A DNA stretch of 64,000 bases from Cerasicoccus frondis (GTDB taxonomy: Bacteria > Verrucomicrobiota > Verrucomicrobiia > Opitutales > Cerasicoccaceae), in NCBI GenBank assembly GCA_031296915.1, contig JAVDPC010000019.1:62001-126000 (forward strand). Reading direction: 5' to 3'. The notes beneath the pieces are model-generated. The model saw nothing but the letters and a program-made list of their open reading frames with translations. It made no database searches and was not told where the DNA came from. Below are positions 62,360-64,000 of the stretch, one piece after another. Numbering within the stretch: the first letter of the stretch is position 1; the number at the start of each line of letters is the position of its first letter. The position numbers and the translations under genes are program-made.

Positions 62360-64000
62360 GCAGTGGGTAAATTTTCTTCGTCCACAGGTTGCGGTCCATT
62401 GGGTATAATGCTCTGTGGGAAGAGGAAATCGATAAATTTCTCGGCGGTCGGTTGGGGTTCGTGGTTGGCCAAACCAGGACGTTCGTTCCCCTCGATGATC
62501 ACGTAGTCCGGCTGATCCGGAGCCTTGACCATCAGGTCGAGCCCGACAACCGGCATTTCGAGCACCGTCGCCGCGCGGATGGACGCCTCAGCCAGAACCT
62601 TGTGGAGCTTGTCCGTGACGTCGTGGATCGTGCCGCCGGTGTGCAAGTTGGCCGTCTTGCGCACGGCAATGACCTCTTCTTTTTCCAATATGTCGTCGAG
62701 TGTGTAGCCCGCCATTTTGACGCAACGCTCGGTCTCTTCGTCCAGCGGGATCTTGCTCTCGCCTCCAGTCGCAGCGGAGCGGCGACGGCTCAGCTTTTCG
62801 ATGAGTTCGCGCACCGTCAGCTCTCCAGTGCCAATGACAGTCGGTGGGCGGCGAATCGCGGCAGCAACGACCTCCTGGTTGATCACGATGACGCGTAAAT
62901 CATGGCCCTCCACATACTGCTCGATGATGACTTTTTCCCCGTGCTCGCAAGCCTTCTCTACGGCCTTTTCGAGTGTCTCCTGCGAGCGCACATCGACGGA
63001 GATGCCGAGCCCCTGCTCGCCCGCAACTGGCTTAACGACCACGCTCTTGTGCCGGTTGAGGAATTGCACGTTCTTGCGTGGATCGTCGGCCATGATTTGG
63101 TCGGGCACCGAAAGGCCTGCCTTGGCCAGCACTTCGTGCGTAAACTGTTTATCCTCCGCACGTTTGAGCGCGATGGCGGAGGTCATCGTCGTCAATGATT
63201 CCCAGCAAGTCACCGAGCGACCACCCAGGCTCAAGCGGAAGTAATTGCGCTCGGGCGAAATCGGGTCCACCGCAATGCCGCGGCGCAGGGCCTCGTTGAT
63301 GATGATTGCCGCGTATGGGTTGTAGCCCTCCGGCGCCGGTGCGCCCACGAACAATCGCTCGTTGATGCGGTTGCGGCGCTTGGCGGCAAAGATGTAGCAA
63401 CGTTCGAAGCCCATCTTCTCATAAAGGCGCTGGGCCATCTCGTTGTCGTGAATCACGGACACGTCCATGAAGTCGCGGCCGAGCGATTGGTAGTGCTCGA
63501 TAATGTGGCGGCACAGGCTCGTGCCAACGCCAGGCAACTCTGCCTGCGGGTCCACGCCCACCGCCCAAAGGCTACAGCTATTGGGCATGTGCTCGCCGCA
63601 GGCCTGGTGATCCGCGCCCATCGCGACGCCCAGCACATCGCCAGTCTCGTCCTTAACCGCGATGAAAAACGTAAACTGCTCGGCGTGGCGGTTTTCCCAA
63701 ACGTAGTCCGTCTTGAGTGGCACCATCTTGAGCGTGGAATAAATGCGGTTAATCTCGTCAAGTTGCTCCTTGTGCTCGAGCTTCTTGACCGAAAACCCGA
63801 TCGGCTGCTTATCGGATGGCTGGTAGTTCGCCATGTTAAGCCGGTAGGTGTTCGACGGATCAAGGAATATCTGCTGCGGCGCGCAGTTGAGCACCAGATG
63901 CGGATCCACAATATAAAGCGCAATATCGCGCTGATCCTGATGCTCTGAGAGAATTGCGTCAGCCAGCGCCTCCGGCTTGGGAAACGTGTCCGCAAAGATG
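62356..64000 (-). CDS. ngg: N-acetylglutaminylglutamine synthetase (GNAT plus ATP-grasp), 5' end outside window
   Basis: The frame is open to the right edge, so the N terminus is missing. The GTG at 63909 is an internal Val: upstream codons continue as DTFPKPEALADAILSEHQDQ and RDIALYI, which matches family N termini, followed by VDPHLVLNCAPQQIFLDPSN. The first part, to about 170 residues past that, is a GNAT acetyltransferase domain (GVGVDPQAELPGVGTSLCRHI region). The second is an ATP-grasp ligase (SVVVKPVAGEQGLGISVDV, EQYVEGHDLRVIVINQEV, LDLMVKAPDQPDYVIIEGNE). The enzyme makes the acetylated Gln-Gln dipeptide that is later amidated to the osmolyte NAGGN. The asparagine synthetase-like amidotransferase gene usually precedes it and should lie beyond 64000. 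Confidence 0.95.
   Translation of the reverse strand, partial: IFADTFPKPEALADAILSEHQDQRDIALYIVDPHLVLNCAPQQIFLDPSNTYRLNMANYQPSDKQPIGFSVKKLEHKEQLDEINRIYSTLKMVPLKTDYVWENRHAEQFTFFIAVKDETGDVLGVAMGADHQACGEHMPNSCSLWAVGVDPQAELPGVGTSLCRHIIEHYQSLGRDFMDVSVIHDNEMAQRLYEKMGFERCYIFAAKRRNRINERLFVGAPAPEGYNPYAAIIINEALRRGIAVDPISPERNYFRLSLGGRSVTCWESLTTMTSAIALKRAEDKQFTHEVLAKAGLSVPDQIMADDPRKNVQFLNRHKSVVVKPVAGEQGLGISVDVRSQETLEKAVEKACEHGEKVIIEQYVEGHDLRVIVINQEVVAAAIRRPPTVIGTGELTVRELIEKLSRRRSAATGGESKIPLDEETERCVKMAGYTLDDILEKEEVIAVRKTANLHTGGTIHDVTDKLHKVLAEASIRAATVLEMPVVGLDLMVKAPDQPDYVIIEGNERPGLANHEPQPTAEKFIDFLFPQSIIPNGPQPVDEENLPTA

Overview
The window looks like chromosome of a Verrucomicrobiota bacterium, most likely an opitute (Puniceicoccaceae-like). 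The reasons are a PEP-CTERM sorting tail (VPEPEHYAMLVG followed by WRRRNR), an ECF sigma factor paired with a Ser/Thr kinase carrying WD40 repeats, few clear Shine-Dalgarno sequences, type B ribosomal proteins L31 and L36, and an N-acetylglutaminylglutamine (NAGGN) osmolyte cluster. This is inference from gene content; there is no rRNA in the window.

Layout. 1-6.5 kb: the end of a polysaccharide pyruvyl transferase-like gene, a PEP-CTERM protein with an NlpC/P60-like fold, a protein with a histone H1-like Lys/Ala tail, and a giant transglutaminase/DUF2126 protein. 6.5-10 kb: an AT-richer accessory stretch. A repeat block (three 23-bp tandem units inside a perfect 21-bp inverted repeat) precedes a three-gene cassette encoding a small protein and two related cytosolic M48-like zinc metallopeptidases. 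This is the best candidate here for an undescribed system. 10-14 kb: WD40 kinase and ECF sigma factor. 14.5-16.4 kb: AraC regulator, initiator-type tRNA-Met, a decayed plasmid/phage-type gene and tRNA-Ser(CGA). 16.4-21.2 kb: a housekeeping operon prmC-maf-tonB-like-rluA-like-ribE on the minus strand, with dciA (DUF721) diverging from only 15 bp away. 21-27 kb: SDR oxidoreductase, secreted proteins, a TPR lipoprotein, a DUF362-like protein and a response regulator. 27-28 kb: rpmE2-rpmJ diverging from rpmB. 28-34.4 kb: a class III cyclase-like protein, a TIM-barrel sugar isomerase/epimerase, a DUF4034-like lipoprotein and a pqiA-pqiA-pqiB operon. 34.4-40.8 kb: a complete tripartite RND efflux operon under a TetR regulator, with a shared palindromic operator in front of both. 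41-45 kb: TPR membrane protein, zinc-ribbon protein, ParB-like protein and about 1 kb of non-coding DNA with a perfect 25-bp inverted repeat. 45-54.4 kb: htpG, then a 2108-residue RHS/YD-repeat protein with an inserted P-domain and a small YD/FnIII companion. 54.4-64 kb: GH78-like glycosidase, a lone OppB-type permease, a SulP transporter, an SHD1-Cys protease-like protein, and NAGGN M42 peptidase plus NAGGN synthetase running off the right edge.

How the genes work together. The five-gene prmC-ribE run is translationally coupled at two 4-bp ATGA overlaps. The efflux operon and its TetR form a self-contained drug/solvent response unit. The pqi genes are likely an inter-membrane lipid transport module. 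ngg and the M42 gene overlap by 4 bp and belong to an osmoadaptation pathway whose amidotransferase should lie just beyond position 64000. Most intergenic regions are short. Dispersed palindromic repeats (2922-3014, 29026-29171, 44851-44918, 45168-45201) and tandem repeats (7162-7230, 58115-58214) sit in the longer ones.
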